64,000 bases of DNA from positions 17,888,256-17,952,255 of the forward strand of contig NC_135357.1 of NCBI RefSeq assembly GCF_051622035.1, written 5' to 3'. Under the pieces are notes generated by a model that saw nothing but the letters and a program-made list of their open reading frames with translations, did no database searches and was not told the origin of the DNA. Below are positions 63,753 to 64,000 of this stretch, piece after piece. Both the position numbers and the translations under genes were made by a program. The DNA is from Arctopsyche grandis (taxonomy: Eukaryota > Arthropoda > Insecta > Trichoptera > Hydropsychidae). Within the stretch, counting starts at the first letter, position 1. The number at the start of each line of letters is the position of its first letter.

Positions 63753-64000
63753 TTTTGTTTTAAATTGTAAAATTAATATACATATCTTTAAAGTCTTTGT
63801 CAATATATTTTTTTCGTTGTTTGATTACATTGCCAATTTGAAACAATCAATAATGAACTCAATTAATTTATTTTAGGTAGCAAAGACAGTTGGTAAAATA
63901 TCAGATCAATTGCGAACTAGGTTGTTTACACCACCCCATTAACGATTGTTTACTTTTATGTATTCTGTTGATATGACAACATAGAGGTATTTCAAATCAA
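63753..64000 (-). promoter_or_regulatory. CFAP44 5' flank
   Basis: The 250 bp upstream of the CFAP44 ATG. An in-frame upstream ATG is not evident. GCGAACTAGG at 63910-63923 and the CACCACCCCATTAACG stretch are the only non-AT-rich parts. An upstream divergent gene may start beyond the window. Nothing more can be said. Confidence 0.3.

Overview
This 64 kb window is nuclear DNA from an animal, almost certainly an insect. It is AT-rich, all its genes have small exons with GT-AG introns, and intergenic and intronic DNA is full of short inverted-repeat transposons, tRNA-derived SINEs and TATG/TA microsatellites. The gene set (WDR26, TRAPPC4, an Ets21C-type ETS factor, a divergent nicotinic receptor subunit, Amnionless and CFAP44) and the protein wording fit insects. 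I cannot resolve the order from sequence alone.

Layout. 1-1250 is AT-rich with no gene. A GC-rich island at about 1250-2215 opens a WDR26 homologue (+, 1921-4902; GID/CTLH ubiquitin ligase subunit). TRAPPC4 (+, 7187-7993) follows. 8.0-13.6 kb is intergenic, with a SINE, a long foldback element and paired interspersed repeats. Ets21C (+, 13604-38493) has four coding exons whose phases agree; its second intron is 21.7 kb and holds most of the mobile DNA plus several GC-richer islands with CRE, AP-1 and ETS-like motifs. A possible alternative first exon at 36232-36310 splices in phase straight to the ETS-domain exon and would give a form without the PNT domain. 38.5-41.8 kb holds a GACGC minisatellite split by a hAT-type MITE. 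A divergent alpha-type nAChR subunit (+, 41817-49276) has seven exons and transposon-laden introns. Two head-to-tail non-autonomous Helitrons lie at 50.15-51.29 kb. Amnionless (+, 51806-53881) has seven exons. CFAP44 (-, 63752 down to 54212) has 36 coding exons, and all phases close to 1,954 residues; it ends tail-to-tail with Amnionless, 330 bp apart.

The genes are ordinary single-copy cell-biology genes and form no operon or shared pathway. No clearly new biological system is evident. The items most worth a second look are the alternative Ets21C promoter/exon, the 78-nt in-frame intron in WDR26, the loss of the usual M2 pore motif in the nAChR subunit, and several mobile elements with exact target duplications (9 bp MULE-like, 8 bp hAT-like, TTAA, TTA), including one with its paralogous empty site in the same window.
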